In this document: piece after piece, positions 1-13,330 of the stretch | Numbering within the stretch: the stretch's first letter is position 1 | Layout of the letters: each line of letters starts with the position of its first letter | Position numbers and translations under genes: made by a program | Notes under the pieces: generated by a model | Database searches by the model: none | Seen by the model: the letters and a program-made list of their open reading frames with translations, nothing else | What the model was told of the DNA's origin: nothing | Assembly: GCF_963576545.1 (NCBI RefSeq) | Contig: NC_083645.1 | Coordinates: 3,434,001 to 3,498,000 of the forward strand | Source: Limanda limanda | Taxonomy: Eukaryota; Chordata; Actinopteri; Pleuronectiformes; Pleuronectidae | Direction of reading: 5' to 3' | Length of the DNA: 64,000 nucleotides

Positions 1-3000
1 CTCACACCGAATGGGTTATTGTGTTGTTAATGTTAAATAGATTGGATTGTGTCAAATTGGGCCAATCACTTGCTTAATGTAATAATATATGTCGATTGCA
101 TGAACTGACAACAAAACTAACGTATAAAAAAAGAAAATAAAAACTCATTTGAATCACACCCCTTTGCTCTCATTAAAATACACATTGTCATGGAGTCAGT
201 GTAATTAAATGTTTTCTTTAAATTACACTGTATAATTATTTATTCCGTTTAAATTTGTCCTTCACGAAGCACTCTAAGAAGGCTGTTGTGAGAGCTGCTA
301 AAGATATAATTAATGTTATTAAAAGCCTACTTCTTTCAATTTAATCCTTTGTGTTAGGACAGAAGATATATGTAATATAGTTTACAGTATCTAGGATGCC
401 TAGTGAAAAAAACAATTTTTGATGTTAAAATGTCCTTTTAAGAGAAATGCAAAAAACGGAATGACTTTCCAATACTGTTAAACCCATAACAACAACAACA
501 TATTTAGTTGGAAATATTACTATTGCCTATGTCCTTTCAAATGTGTAAATGTAAATCGCTTCTGTGTGGTGTTTTGCTGAAATGTAGTATTGTTTTTCAA
601 AAAAAAATTGGAAAGCTTGCAGCAAACAAATTAGTATTTGTGGCTCCTACATTACCCATAATACCACTCAGGCAGGTATATATATTTTTAAAGTTCCACA
701 CCGCCAGTTTGTAACACACTCTCTTAGCTCAACTTTTTACATTGTGAATACATGACTTGATAAAACATAGGCAAAGAACGTCCAATCAAAATAGTCTGTC
801 CTCGATCCACTCATTGACAAGTAAAGTTCATACTGTGTGTTGAAACACTGAGGACATACAGCAAAAAGAAGAAAATTAACCCTCTGAAAATAACAATACA
901 ATTACTCATCAAGATATGTAATGACAGCTAACATCAGGTGAAAACTCAGCATAAACAGCAGAGGGTTATAAGAAAAGAAAACACTGGGCGGCTCTACCAC
1001 TCTGAAATGAAATGCCGTGTGTCCTTGTGTGTGGAGGCTGTGTGCACACATGTATGCGACAGCCTGCAGTGAGTATGTGCGCCGTGTGCATTCCTCTCCA
1101 TGTGTCAGTTCTCAGAGAGAGATCAGAAATCTTATTCCAGCAGTGACAGCACGGCACCGACAGATCTCGGCGCTGCTCTGTGGGCGAAAAGAGAAATAAT
1201 CAGGATGCTTAAACTGCAATTTCCTTCAATCGCCGCTTTCACTCAAATGCATGTGTGTTTTTTTTGTGTGTGTGTGTGGGGGGGGGGGTGGGGTCGGCCC
1301 TCTTCTTGCTATGTCTTTGAAAAAGTAGAACTCAACTCAACTAGAGCTCAATGGAACATATTCAGAGTTTCAGGGAAGGTGTTAAATGTTTGTGCGAGCA
1401 AAAGAAGACTTCCAAGGTTGTAATTTTTTTTCCTTTGGTCCCAGCTGGATACTTTATATCCAAAGCTTTTTGGAGCTTCAATGTAATCTAGCAAAGCAGA
1501 TTCAGATGCTAAAGCGCATTTTAAATTTGCCATAACATAAATTTCACTGAATCGCCACATTACCTTGGAGTACTTTGTGAAAACCTTCAGCTTCTGTGTA
1601 CATTTTACAATATGACAAAACTCTGTGAGGCAGTTGTGTGCAGGAAATGGGCACTTCAAAAGAGTGCTTCCTGAAGAGAGGTCTTGAGAGGGCAGTGAGG
1701 GTTATTTTGCAGATTATGGATCACACAGTGACTGTTAAATACCACCAAAGATGTACTCCTCAGCAAAAGAAAGCCGCGCCAGTTTCTGCTTCGGCAGCAG
1801 AGAAAAAATTATATAGCTACGGTTGCTGAGAGTCGGTGCAAGGAAGATTATATGGATGGATGATCACTATGATCCAAGAGCATCTCCATCATGTGCTATG
1901 CTGACATTTGATAACTGTGGTGTCATACTGAAAGGATTGCATCGTACTTTGTTCCCATTCAAAATCGCTGAACAACAATGTGGTGAAAGAAAACATCAGT
2001 TTTCTCCATCTTGAAACCAAATCATAAACAACTTGAAAAAACAATTGGATTTCTGTTGCATGTCACTATTCTCCCCTCAGAATGGTAACAGAGAAGGGGT
2101 TACATGACTAGAGTGTTCACAAGCCGCAGGGACATTAGCCCGACATTGGCGAGCAAGTCACGGAAAAGAAGGGATCTAGCAGTTATCAGACAGTACACAT
2201 TCTTTTGATTTAGGGCTGTTGCTTTTACGAGAAGACTGATGGCAGGTGATGGGATGTATCGGTTGCATATTTTCCAAGTGTAGCCTGCTGTTGCTAGTTT
2301 TAAGGATTACCAGCTTTAAAAGTACTTAGGGTAAAGCCATAATGAGAATATCATAACATCTGAGCAGCAGAAAAGGCAATTACCTTCATGAATCTCATGA
2401 TTAATGTTACTGTCTGTCTTGTGGAATTATTGGATGTGATAACACATTACCTTGAGGTTTGATCTTCAGTGCTGGGTATTCCCCATCCCTGCATCTTATT
2501 GCCTACAATCATATCTTGCAATTTTGCCTGCGACAGGAGAGAACTTCCAATATTGTACACTGTTTTTGTTATTTTTACATTTAAAATGATTGATAATGTG
2601 ATTAAAAGCTGTCACTTTATCTTATTGGTGGTGCTTGGTTGTATGCACACAACTGTAGCACAACACTGGATCGTATGCTTCTTTTCCTGTTAGATATTTG
2701 TTAAAATTAAGGACAGACTCACACAGACTGTCACATTTCTGGAAGGGACATGTAGTGTTGTGTTGGTCATTTATGTGGGATTTTATGAAGCTGCTGACAG
2801 TATCCAGACGTGAGGGGACATACTCTGAGGTGCTCATATTTTATCAGACTAAAGTTCTGACATGTTGGCCAAAATATATCCTCCTGTGCTCCTGATGTGT
2901 GTAAATCCTAATCTTACTGTCACTTTCTTTGTGACATTTTTCTTTATATTTTTGGTTCTACAGCTGTCAGGTCTGTGTTTTTATGCCCATCTCTGACAGT

Positions 3001-5483
3001 AAATTGTCACTGCTGTCAAGTGTTCTTGTTCACCTTTGATGTTCAGCTCTTTTTGCTGCAACATATTTTGCACCGCCATTCTAAGAGACCATCTGTCCAT
3101 TAAAACAGTGTTGGCAGTAAACTGACTCCCCTTTACAGTTAATTTCTGTTGATGAAGTTTCTATGATGAACAGTCTTCGGTTTGTGGCGTCACAGTCGCT
3201 CTGGGTGTCCGGCCCATTTCCGTACATCTGTTGAATAGCCATTACACTATGATGCAAAGTAATTAGACTTTTGTTTGTTTAAACAAGCTGTTTTTTTAAA
3301 ACCGCTTTTAAAAAAAGATCCTGACTCAAACTAAAATCAACTGAAAGAACAAAACCCAACACCCATAGAGCTCTATTTAACCAATCTATGCTCATAATTT
3401 GAAGTACAGTGAGTAAGTGCATTTCTCCCACAAAAGTTAAAAATCCAAATCCACTTTTGCTTGTTTGAAGTTAAATGTCTTGTGTGCAGAGGTGGCAATA
3501 CCAGATGGCGATCCAAGGAGGAAAGCATTGGCCAAGAAGGAGCATAAGCCCGTATGATTGAGTTCAAGTAGATTAGGGCAGAGCCAGGAGTCACTCCGTA
3601 GGCAAGAATTAGTGACCTGAATTTGATTCTAGGTCATCAGCGGAGGAGGATGAGCAGTAGAGTTCCTTTGTGCATGTGATTATGTCCAAGAGACAGAATG
3701 AGATTCAATTTGACCTTGGGGTCATCTAGTGGGATGGACAGGAATAGGCAGTTATTGTAGGCACAGCAGTGATAGAAATTAGCATTCTAACACATTAAAC
3801 TATGGCTGAATTAACATTTAAAATAGCCCTGCATGAGGAAAACAAAACATTAGCTGGAATTGACTCCAAACCACCTTTGACCCTCAAAAGAATAACAAGT
3901 ATAGGTACTGAATGCAAGGATTATCTATTTGAATAATTGTGAATTTGATTATTTATGAATTCTTTGTGAATTGCATGCAAACATAAACATTCAGACAAGT
4001 TTATACTTAATTAAAGCAGTGTTATTTTGGCTGAAATTTCCCTGGCAAACTCTGTTTCTGTCTGCATTGTGCTTCCACCTGGAAGGAAATGTGCTACGAA
4101 CATAAAGTTCTGCTTTGCTTTTAATTTGATTTGGTGAGCCATAAATGATGTAAACACACATACACACACACAGACACACAGACACACAAGGACACACAAA
4201 CAGTGAAAATTCATTCCGACAGAGAAAAGAGCCACACCTCGGGCTAACTGTTCACACACATCCCCAAAGAGAACAGCTTTGATGCGAAGCCTGAATGCCT
4301 GCTTTCATCTGCCTCCATTGGGTCCAACTCTCTATGCATGTTAGAGAGAGGATGAGATTGTGTGTGGGACAATGTCCACACGAATGCTTTCAAAGTGTAG
4401 ATTGTCTCTGGTGTTTGTTATTAGAGACGACTAGTTTGATTGGTTGAGGATAGGACAAATAAGGACACAGGGCCATGCTGTCTCACACTCACACACACAC
4501 ACAGCCATATCAAGGGTCAGCATTCCGCATGTGAGTGAGCCCAGTTCTTCTGAACATTTGGTTGGCTGCACCAGAGTAACAGGATGCCAATTTTCCTCTA
4601 AGACATTTGATTGTCTCTGCAAGTCGTGCCAATCTGCAGTGACTGAAAGAGGCAAGATTGTGAGTTAAAGTTTGGACGAAACAGAGACTATATCATGAAC
4701 TGGGACTGCAGGGGATGGAGCTAGGGAGCTGCTCAGACAATTTCCTGACTGCACTCAAGATACGGATCAAACAATTGAGAACTCTTGTGTGGCACTGTGG
4801 CGAATTTATGCTTGTTACCAAAACTTAGTCCTTTTAATGGCAAAACTAAATCTGGCCCTAGCTTCAACAAGCTGTCATCCTAAAATCCAACCACTGCTGA
4901 AGCAGAGTCCATTCTCATTCTGTATGACTATAGTACGATCTGCAAGGTCTGACCAGTCACAGATAAAAGTATGGTTACATGTTGTCAACATAAAAAATCA
5001 ACAAACTACATATCCGTCTCTATCACAGGGAAAAGTGAAATAATACCAGTATCATGCAGTTATGGGTTTCCCTTTAGTGTGCACTTAGCACAAGGGATGG
5101 CAGCCATAGATAATTAAACAAAACTGAAACACAGACACAGACTGAAAGAGAAAGTCTCCCGACAGTCAAACGTTTGTGTGCCTGTTTTTGTGCTTCAATT
5201 GTTGAAAACCAGAGGTAATCTGAGATGCAAGTTGCAGGAACAGTTTATTTTGCAAAAAAGAAATGAGAACAAGAACAAGCAGTCAGGGATGAGAGCGTTT
5301 GGTCAGGAGAACATATACACTGCAAACATTAAGGCAGCATAGTCATTTTATCTGCTCTGCTCATTTCACATTGTCTTAATTGGAAAGTCTGAGCTCTGAC
5401 TGAGACACTCCAAGGGGATTTTTTCTTTGAGGTCATTCTGTTTGTTGCTGTTGGCATCGTCCTGCTTCTTCACCCACAGTACT
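1..5483. other. Unassigned non-coding sequence
   Basis: I see no supportable gene or recognised transposon here. The stretch is AT-rich with small low-complexity tracts: a GT run passing into a poly-G run at about 1254-1293, and CA-rich tracts at about 4155-4200 and 4485-4505. The ORFs present are short, lack conserved motifs, and those near the CA/GT tracts are products of simple sequence. It could be intronic or intergenic. Confidence 0.6.
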
Positions 5484-5860
5484 TCACTGTTGGGATGATG
5501 TTTTCATGTTGGTAATTGGTGCCCTTTTTTCACCACACAGCTCTCTATGTTCTTCCCAAACAAGTCGACTGTAAGACATTTCCCCAGCAGTGTTGCAGCA
5601 TGCCATGGAGATGAGCAGCTTCCTCTGTGGTGTCCTGCCATGAACACCATCCTCCAAAAAACCATGTGCCAAGATTTGCATATGGTTGACTCATGATCAG
5701 AGATGTTAACCAGCTCAGATGATTCCTTCAGGCTTTCAGCTGTTTCTCTGATCGTTTGTTCCCATAGTGAGCTCTCTGTGATGTGTTTTTGAAGTTGTCT
5801 CAGCTGGAAACTCACTTCCAGGGAAACAAGCCACACAACTAAAGATTTCTATTCACGGAC
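5484..5860 (-). pseudogene. Decayed Tc1-like transposase fragment
   Basis: Read on the minus strand, one frame contains NISDHESTICKSW and the neighbouring frame continues with GVHGRTPQRKLL. This order resembles the linker between the DNA-binding half and the DDE catalytic half of fish Tc1 transposases, where a similar 'HGRTPWRK' motif is expected. The two parts lie in different frames, so at least one frameshift is present, and no intact DDE domain can be followed. No terminal inverted repeat was identified. The product would have cut and pasted a Tc1 element between TA sites; this copy cannot. The assignment rests on remembered family motifs and is moderate. A chance match is less likely because two motifs occur in the expected order. 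Confidence 0.5.
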
Positions 5861-7469
5861 AGTTTGTCTCACTGATGAATGTCCAAACACTGTGGGATCA
5901 CTTTAGAACCATTTCCAACTTCAAGAAAATCAGCATATCTTGACCGTAAGACTTTTTGAATCTCTTTTGTCAGACGTATCAGCAGATGCTGTTTGTAAAT
6001 AATTAATTAATTTTTGTAGATTGATTAGGTCTAACAGCTACATCAGGTTTCACTGACTGTCTCCAAGTCGGACTCCAGTTAGCTTCAATTTATCTGATTA
6101 GCAGAAAGGTTTGCATAATTTGAATGTTTAAGTGAATTATTCCACAGGGAAAAAAAGAAAACAATGATCTGTGTGTTTTAAGTTAGAATGACTGTATTTA
6201 AGTTAGCAGAGCATGTGACCATATATGAACATACTTTTATTAATTACTACAGATATTGCCAAAAGGATCACTTACTTGTTCTTAAATAATGTTTCTTCCT
6301 AAATGAATGAGTGCAAAGCCCACAAAGCTCACAACGACTAGTGACAGAAACCATCAATGAGAGATTGTGTCACACAGGCACACCTTGACCCTTCTGGAGC
6401 TCCATAGGAGACAGGCAGTTAGAGGAAAAGAAAGTAATGGACTCTGAATATTACCACATCATGGGCAAGAGGAGCAATGATGCAGAGGTGAAGAGGACGA
6501 AAAGAAAGAAACCGCGATGAATCCAAGTGAATGAGAGCCAACAGGATTCTAATGGTTACTCTATCACCCAGCCAGACTTCTCTGACAAATCACTTAATAT
6601 GCAAATAGCGCTGTATTTATTCAAATGACAAATTACACATCACACTGTCACATAAACAGACTTATGAAATGCAATGCACACATATGCAAATACAGGGGCA
6701 CACTAAGGTGGTTTATTATGAATCTGTCATACTTCTAAAATCAAGTGATCTTTAAACATTAGTGTATTTGCTCCAATGATGAATGGAAATAAGAGTCACT
6801 GTTGTACTGCATAAAGAGGATTGATGCCAATGTTCCACCTGAACTGCAGGTATTGTGTGTGAGTGTGTAGTTTTTCTTACCAGCAGGCTAAGTGTTCTTT
6901 GTACTGATCGAAAACTCACCAACAATTTATGACTCATTCGTTGATTAAGCATCAGTATCTTTTTCAGCAATTCCACTTTGTTTTCTCAAGACTTTAAAGT
7001 GGCTTGATGGTGCGACACTTTAAAAATGTTTGTACGAAGAGAGCAGAACGAATGAGTGTATATAAAGATTAATGATTTGTTTCCACTTCCTCACACTGTA
7101 TGAAAATGAAGCTAAAGCATCCGGCTCCTGCCATCATGTCCTGGTGATGTCATTTGGAGTCTGCGCTGTAGCAATCCAGGAGTGGTGCTGCAGTACTTAG
7201 GTCCGGCTGAGGCATGCTTTCAATCAATCACATGTCAAGCTCTGCTTTCAATCATGTTAATTCACGTTTAAGCACATTTTATAGCATTAAATATCGAATC
7301 ACAACCAAACGTATGGAAACATGAACACTTGAACATGCATCAGTGTGATAAGAACCTAAAATGACAGAATCTATCTTTGGGCTTACATGGTTGAGCGCCC
7401 CATGTACAGTATGCAGGCTTGGATTGTCCTGCAGCAGCCAAATAACGGCCTGATGCTGGAAAGTGCACT
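5861..7469. other. Unassigned non-coding sequence
   Basis: No gene, RNA or named repeat is supported in this interval. It is AT-rich single-copy-like sequence with only short open frames. Confidence 0.55.
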
Positions 7470-7545
7470 TTAATTTTGGGGCTTGGCTGCAGTGTAGGTC
7501 ATAAACCGTGCCCCCTCCATGTTAGCAGATGGGACATGAAACAGT
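7470..7545 (-). repeat. Unclassified dispersed repeat, copy 1
   Basis: The minus strand reads 'catgtcccatctgctaacat' followed by a block ending in 'tttatgacctacactgcagc'. The same order of blocks occurs at 43290-43400 and 47600-47764 (plus) and 58261-58350 (minus). It is non-coding. I recognise the type as a common teleost repeat but cannot name the family. Confidence 0.6.
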
Positions 7546-9509
7546 CTTGAGTGGTCCAGATAATATGGCTTCACTTTTGCATCAGCCATGCCATTAATCT
7601 TTCTTTTAAGTCTACTGCCAGAAGGAAATGCAGTAGATCAATTTGCAGACCTGTCATAATTATATTTTGGTACAAAAAGTAAGAAAAACCATTTGAGACA
7701 CAATAATACTCTGTTTCGAAGTGAAGCTTGTTTATAAAATATGTGGAGATGGATATCTTTGAAAGTATGACAGCTTACAGAGGATTATACATTGCATTTT
7801 TAATTTGGGTAAGTGCAACTTCTCAGGAATACACAGCCAGATGTCTTTTAAAATAATAGGTGCATCACTTCCAAACAACCAATTAACGGTGTGTTCATGG
7901 CCACAGTAGAAGATTAGAGTGGGATATTAAGGTGTAGACTAAGGACTGGGGTTTCAAGAGTGGCTCTGCTGCCTTTATTCCAGTGTAGAGCTCATTCCAG
8001 CGCTGTGGGAGAGGGTAGCATACACACTTAGGTGTAAAGGGGTCATTATGCTACAGGCAAAATGCATGTATGATTGCCAAGCAGCATCTTAAAATAATTT
8101 ATAAGATTGCTCAAGAATATGTTACATTAATCCTATTTGATCAATGATGTCTCGGCTCTTGCTATGAAAGCAGGTTTATCCCAGCTTGGAGAAAGGGGAG
8201 AGTTATGTTTTACTTAACTACTTTGTAGTAGTTTTGAGTTAATCAAAGTTTAAAAATGTATGCAAGCTGCCACATTGAGTCACTGTAGAGAAAAGAAAAA
8301 ATAAGCATTTTGGAAAACCTGGGTGAGGGGGGGCAGCCGCATTCTGGACTGGCTTCATGCATCTACCTGAGGAAATGAGGCCCCAGTGAGGAGGGAGCTG
8401 CTGTTCTGAAGACAGTACATCTCTTGTGATTTAGTGGAATTGACATATCTTAACCAAACAGTATTTAGAAGCCTTGAACCAGACTAAATTTTGATCACCT
8501 TATCACACTCAAACACAGGAGCTGTGAAAGATTGCATGGCAGATGGCAAATCTAGCCTCCAAATACTATTCTCTGCTTGACATGAGGAAAATCTGCAATA
8601 TACACTAACACTGTTCATTAACACAACGCGGATATGACTCGGGAGGAATAAGCAACTAGTAGGGCGTTCTGAGAGAGCATGCAGCCACCAAGTCATTGTA
8701 AAGCTGTGTGTAGTGCTAGTTGCAGCATGTTCGCTCACACGTTTGTGATACCGCCAATGAAGTTGTTGTCGTTCATGCAGACAGTACACATCATAGTTTC
8801 AGTTACAGTTGTGTGCATACTCACAAGTGGCATGCAACACTATTCTCTCTCTAACCAATCAAATATAATTGAATTGAGGTAGAGGTAAATATGGAAACTT
8901 GCATATTAGCAATGTTTCCTCTTCCTGCTTTAATAGTTACACCAACAAATGAAAAGCCTTAACCTATGTATAGTGGAGGAATAAGGTAACAGGAGAGGAA
9001 GGATGTCTTAATCATAAGTATTTATTTAAGCAACAATAAATAAGGGAAAGAAGTGACACCAACCCCAATGCAGAGATACTTATGTGGTTAGGAGGTTCTA
9101 TATTTTTAAGATTATATATGCTGCTCCTCTACTTGACTATTATTTCCAAACATAGCTCAAATGTTACCTTATACCTGCTGGAACTTCTATTGACTTCTGC
9201 CTCAAAAAGAAAGGGGAACATTTGGTTTTTATTTGTATCTATGCAGCTCCCTAGATCAACCTCAGTTGCTATGGTTACTACTGATGATAACACACTGCAG
9301 CAAATAGAGGACGGTGCTGACCTCATTCTGACCTTGTCTTGTGTGTAGACTCCCGCCGAAAGGGTGGCCAGCTGAATGAGACAGTACAGGGTAATTAAGA
9401 GGGAGAATAAAAGTGAATGAGTAGAATGGAAATGTTCTCATCAATTATTGCGAACATAATTCCATTGAACAACCTGCACATGAAGAGCACTGAAGCCCCC
9501 TGTTCTCCA
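7546..9509. other. Unassigned non-coding sequence
   Basis: No conserved reading frame or repeat was recognised. The overlapping ORFs around 9082-9444 occur in both strands of one AT-rich patch and have no recognisable motif. Confidence 0.5.
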
Positions 9510-9688
9510 GTGTTTACGGTAAGCGTGCTGCGTCATTTCGTCACTTCCTGTTATTGCCACGGGACACGGGTGGTGTAGTCTCTATCTGAATTAGCTCCTC
9601 CGCTAAACACAACTGTCTTTCTGTTCTACTACGGCTAAAATCACCGGTATATAGTTAAGGACCCTCACATACCAGCCCCTCCTCTCTA

Positions 9689-10618
9689 GTGCTTTGTGAT
9701 TCTGTGTTCTGTTTAAATCTCACACTCATAGTTTTAGCAGCGATGTGTTCTCTCTCTCCCTCTCGCTCCACCGCTCTCTCCTGCTCCGAGTGTCTCATGT
9801 TTACTTACTCCTCCGCCTCCATTAACAGTAGTGGTAAATGTAATAAATGTAGTATGTTGGTAGACATGGAGGCGAGGCTTAGCAACTTAGAAGCTCGGCT
9901 CCTCAGCTTAGAACCCCCGTTAGCTATAGTTAGCCGGCCCATGCTAGCCGCAGCGAAGCCACCTAGCTTAGCTTCAGCTAGCAGTCCCTCGACTTGCCCC
10001 GGGCAGCCGGGAGCCCAGGGTGGCTGGGTGACGGTCCGGAGGGGGCATAGTACCACCCATAGAAAGCCCACGATTAAATAGCCACCAGCTCACGTCTCAA
10101 ATAGATTTTCTCCACTCAGCGACACACCCGCTGACAATCAAACTCTGGTTATTGGCGACTCGGTTCTCAGAAACGTGAGATTAGCGACACCAGCGGCCAT
10201 AGTCAATTGTATCCCGGGGGCCAGAGCCGGCGACATCCAATCCAAATTGAAGCTGCTGGCTAAAACTAAACGTAAATACAGTAAAATCGTAATTCACGTC
10301 GGCAGCAACGACTCCCGGCTTCGTATGTCGGAGGTCACTAAAGTTAATGTTGAGTCTGTGTGTGCTTTTGCTAAAACGATGTCGGACACAGTAATTTTCT
10401 CTGGCCCTCTCCCTAACACTACAGGTGATGACATGTTTAGTCGCATGTTGTCTTTTAACCGCTGGCTGTCGAGGTGGTGTCCTGTAAACGGTGTGGGCTT
10501 TATAGATAATTGGCAAACTTTTTGGAGGAAACCTGGTCTTGTTAGGAGAGATGGCGTTCATCCCACTTGGGATGGAGCAGCTCTCTTATCTAAGAATATT
10601 ACTAAGTCTATCACATGA
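9689..10618 (+). pseudogene. LINE ORF1 with SGNH-esterase domain, one in-frame stop
   Basis: The first part (9689-10081) encodes a CxxC-containing segment (SECLMF, then CNKC) followed by a short heptad-like stretch 'MEARLSNLEARLLSLE' that could form a coiled coil. A TAG at 10079-10081 interrupts it. The same frame stays open to 10618 and encodes an SGNH/GDSL hydrolase core: block [11 protein letters not shown], block III HVGSND, and block [11 protein letters not shown] with the Asp-x-x-His pair. Esterase-type ORF1 proteins are known in CR1/L2 elements, where they are thought to help RNA binding or membrane interaction during retrotransposition. The likely start is the Met at 9689 or 9743. The nucleophile Ser, the Asn and the Asp/His pair are all retained, so the stop is the only clear lesion. 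Confidence 0.85.
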
Positions 10619-10689
10619 CAACCCAGAGTTGGGACCAGGAAGCAGTGCTGCAGTGCTAAACACTTCTCTGCGCTCCCTCTGGATCAGTC

Positions 10690-13330
10690 ACCCAACCGCA
10701 TAGAGACTGTCTCTGTCTACCGTCCGATTCAATTATTTAAATTAAACAATAACAGAGCGAGGACTCACAATAATCTTATACAAATTAACACAACCTCTGG
10801 AACAACACAGGAAACTAAGACTTTCAAATGTGGTCTTTTAAACATTAGATCACTGTCCTCAAAGGCTATTTTAGTTAATGAACTAGTCTCAGACTACAAT
10901 ATAGATTTATTGTCCCTTACTGAGACGTGGCTGCATCCTGATGAATATGTCAGTTTAAATGAATCTACTCCCCCCAGTCATATAAATTCACACGTTCCCA
11001 GGGAACTCGGCGAGGAGGTGGAGTTGCTGCTATTTTTAACTCCAGTCTATCAATTAATCCTAAACCTAAATTTAGCTACAACTCATTTGAATGTCTTGTT
11101 CTTAATCTTCCACGTCAATCCAGGAAACACCAACAGCCAATCGTATTTTCTGTAGTTTATCGTGCTCCTGGGGCTTATACTGAATTTCTAACAGAATTCC
11201 CTGAGTTTTTATCAAACCTAGTCCTAAAGACAGATAAAATTATTATTGTTGGTGACTTTAATATTCATGTTGACAATAATAAAGATAGCCTGAGCGTAGC
11301 ATTTATTTCAATACTAGACTCAATTGGTTTTAGTCAGTGTGTGCATCAACCTACTCATTGTTGTAACCACACACTTGACCTTGTGTTATCATACGGTGTC
11401 AAAATTGAACATTTAACAGTACTTCCGCGCAATCCAGTACTATCAGATCATAATTTAATAACCTTCGATTTTTCACTATCTGAATATATGCCCCTAATAA
11501 AAAACTCATTTTCTAGATGTCTACCTGATAGTGCTGTAGCTAAATTTAAGGAAATAATTCCGATTACATTTAAACCCGTATTATCCGTCGACATAAACAA
11601 CAAATTCTTTAAAAACCCGAGCTCTATTCAGATTGACCACCTCGTAGAAAGCTCTGCAGACTCATTACGATTAACATTAGACTCAATAGCGCCTCTAAAA
11701 AAGAAATGTGTAAAACATAGTAAATTAGCTCCGTGGTATAATTCCAAGACACATGAGTTGAAACAAATATCAAGAAAACTAGAAAGGAAGTGGCGCTCCA
11801 GCAACAGTGTTGAAAATCTCCTAGACTGGAAGAGTAGTGTTACAGAATATAAAAAGGCTCTCCACAAAGCAAGAGCTGCCTATTATTCAAAACTATTAGA
11901 AGAGAATAAAAACAACCCCAGGTTTCTCTTCAGCACTGTAGCCAGGCTGACAGAGAGTCACACCTCCACCGAACCCAGTATTCCTCGATCCCTAAATAGC
12001 AATATCTTTATGACCTTTTTTAATGATAAAATTCTAACTATTAGAAATAAAATCAATCATCTCCTGCCCTCAATTGGCACTAATACCCTCCCAACAATAG
12101 AGATCTCAGAAACGGCTGAGAATCCTGTGATGTGATCTTCTCCTGTGATCCTGTAATGACCTTCTAATAGCTTCAGATCAGGGACTTGTGTCTGTCCTCG
12201 TTCTGTTAGATCTCAGTGCAGCATTCGACACAATTGACCATCAAATTTTATTAGAGAGACTAAAACAGTTAATTAACATTAAAGGAACGGCCTTAAACTT
12301 GTTTAAATCTTATTTTGCTGATCGCTCCCAATTCGTTCAAATCAATGATGAGTCATCGGTGCGCACCAAAGTTAACCATGGTGTCCCACAGGGGTCTGTG
12401 CTCGGCCCAATTTTATTCTCATTATATATGCTTCCACTAGGAAACATTATCAGGACACACTCGGTAAATTTTCACTGTTATGCGGATGACACCCAGTTAT
12501 ATTTGTCAATAAAACCTGATCAAAGTAATCAATTAACTAAACTTCGAGCATGTCTCAAGGACATAAAAACCTGGATGACCCGCAATTTTCTCTTATTAAA
12601 CTCAGATAAAACAGAGGTTATAATACTCGGCCCTAAACACCTTAGAGATACATTATCTTATGATATAGCTGCGCTAGATGACATTGCCCTTGCTTCCAAT
12701 GACACAGTCAGGAACTTGGGAGTGATCTTCGATCCTGATTTGTCCTTTAATAGTCACTTAAAAGTAATTTCTAGGACCGCGTTTTTCCACTTGCGTAATA
12801 TCTCAAAAATCAGACATGTCCTTTCGCAAAAAGATGCAGAAAAACTAGTCCACGCCTTTGTTACATCGAGACTGGACTATTGTAATTCATTATTATCAGG
12901 CTCCAGCAGCAAGTCGTTAAAGACTCTGCAGCTGGTCCAAAATGCCGCAGCACGTGTCCTGACGAGAACTAAGAAAAGAGAGCACATTTCTCCAGTATTA
13001 GCATCGCTACACTGGCTTCCTGTTAAATCTAGAATAGAATTTAAAATTCTCCTCCTCACCTTCAAGGCCCTTAATGATATGGCACCTCTTTACCTTAAAG
13101 AGATGTTAGTACCATATCAACCTACTAGAGCACTCCGATCCCAGAACTCAGGTTTACTTGTTGTCCCTAAAGTCTCTAAAAGTAGAGTAGGAGCCAGAGC
13201 TTTTAGCCATCAAGCCCCACTGCTGTGGAATAATCTCTCACTTTCAGTTAGGGAAGCAGACACGCTCTGTTCGTTTAAAAGTAGACTCAAAACCTTCCTT
13301 TTTATAAAGCTCATAGTTACAGCTAATTAG
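10690..13330 (+). pseudogene. LINE ORF2: endonuclease and reverse transcriptase, frameshifted and internally deleted
   Basis: The apurinic-type endonuclease begins near 10826 ([10 protein letters not shown]) and includes LTETWL, VGDFN (11251-11262) and a terminal LSDHNLITF. One frame runs to about 11005 and the next is open from 11011, so a single-base loss lies near 11001-11010. The second frame ends with a TGA at 12133-12135. The reading resumes in another frame at about 12150 (NDLLIASDQG). Motif A follows (LLDLSAAFDTIDH), then motif B (HGVPQGSVLGP), motif C YADD (12479-12490), a motif D region (LNSDKTEV) and the long C-terminal domain. The RT finger motifs that normally precede motif A, including the NYRPIS-type block, are missing, which implies an internal deletion at 12136-12160. 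The product would nick target DNA and prime reverse transcription; this copy cannot. Confidence 0.9.

Noticed and set aside
966..1423. Three overlapping ORFs around the GT/G-rich tract
   Set aside because: They occur on both strands over low-complexity sequence with no conserved motif.
10181..10561. 126-codon minus-strand ORF
   Set aside because: It is a shadow of the esterase ORF1 on the plus strand.
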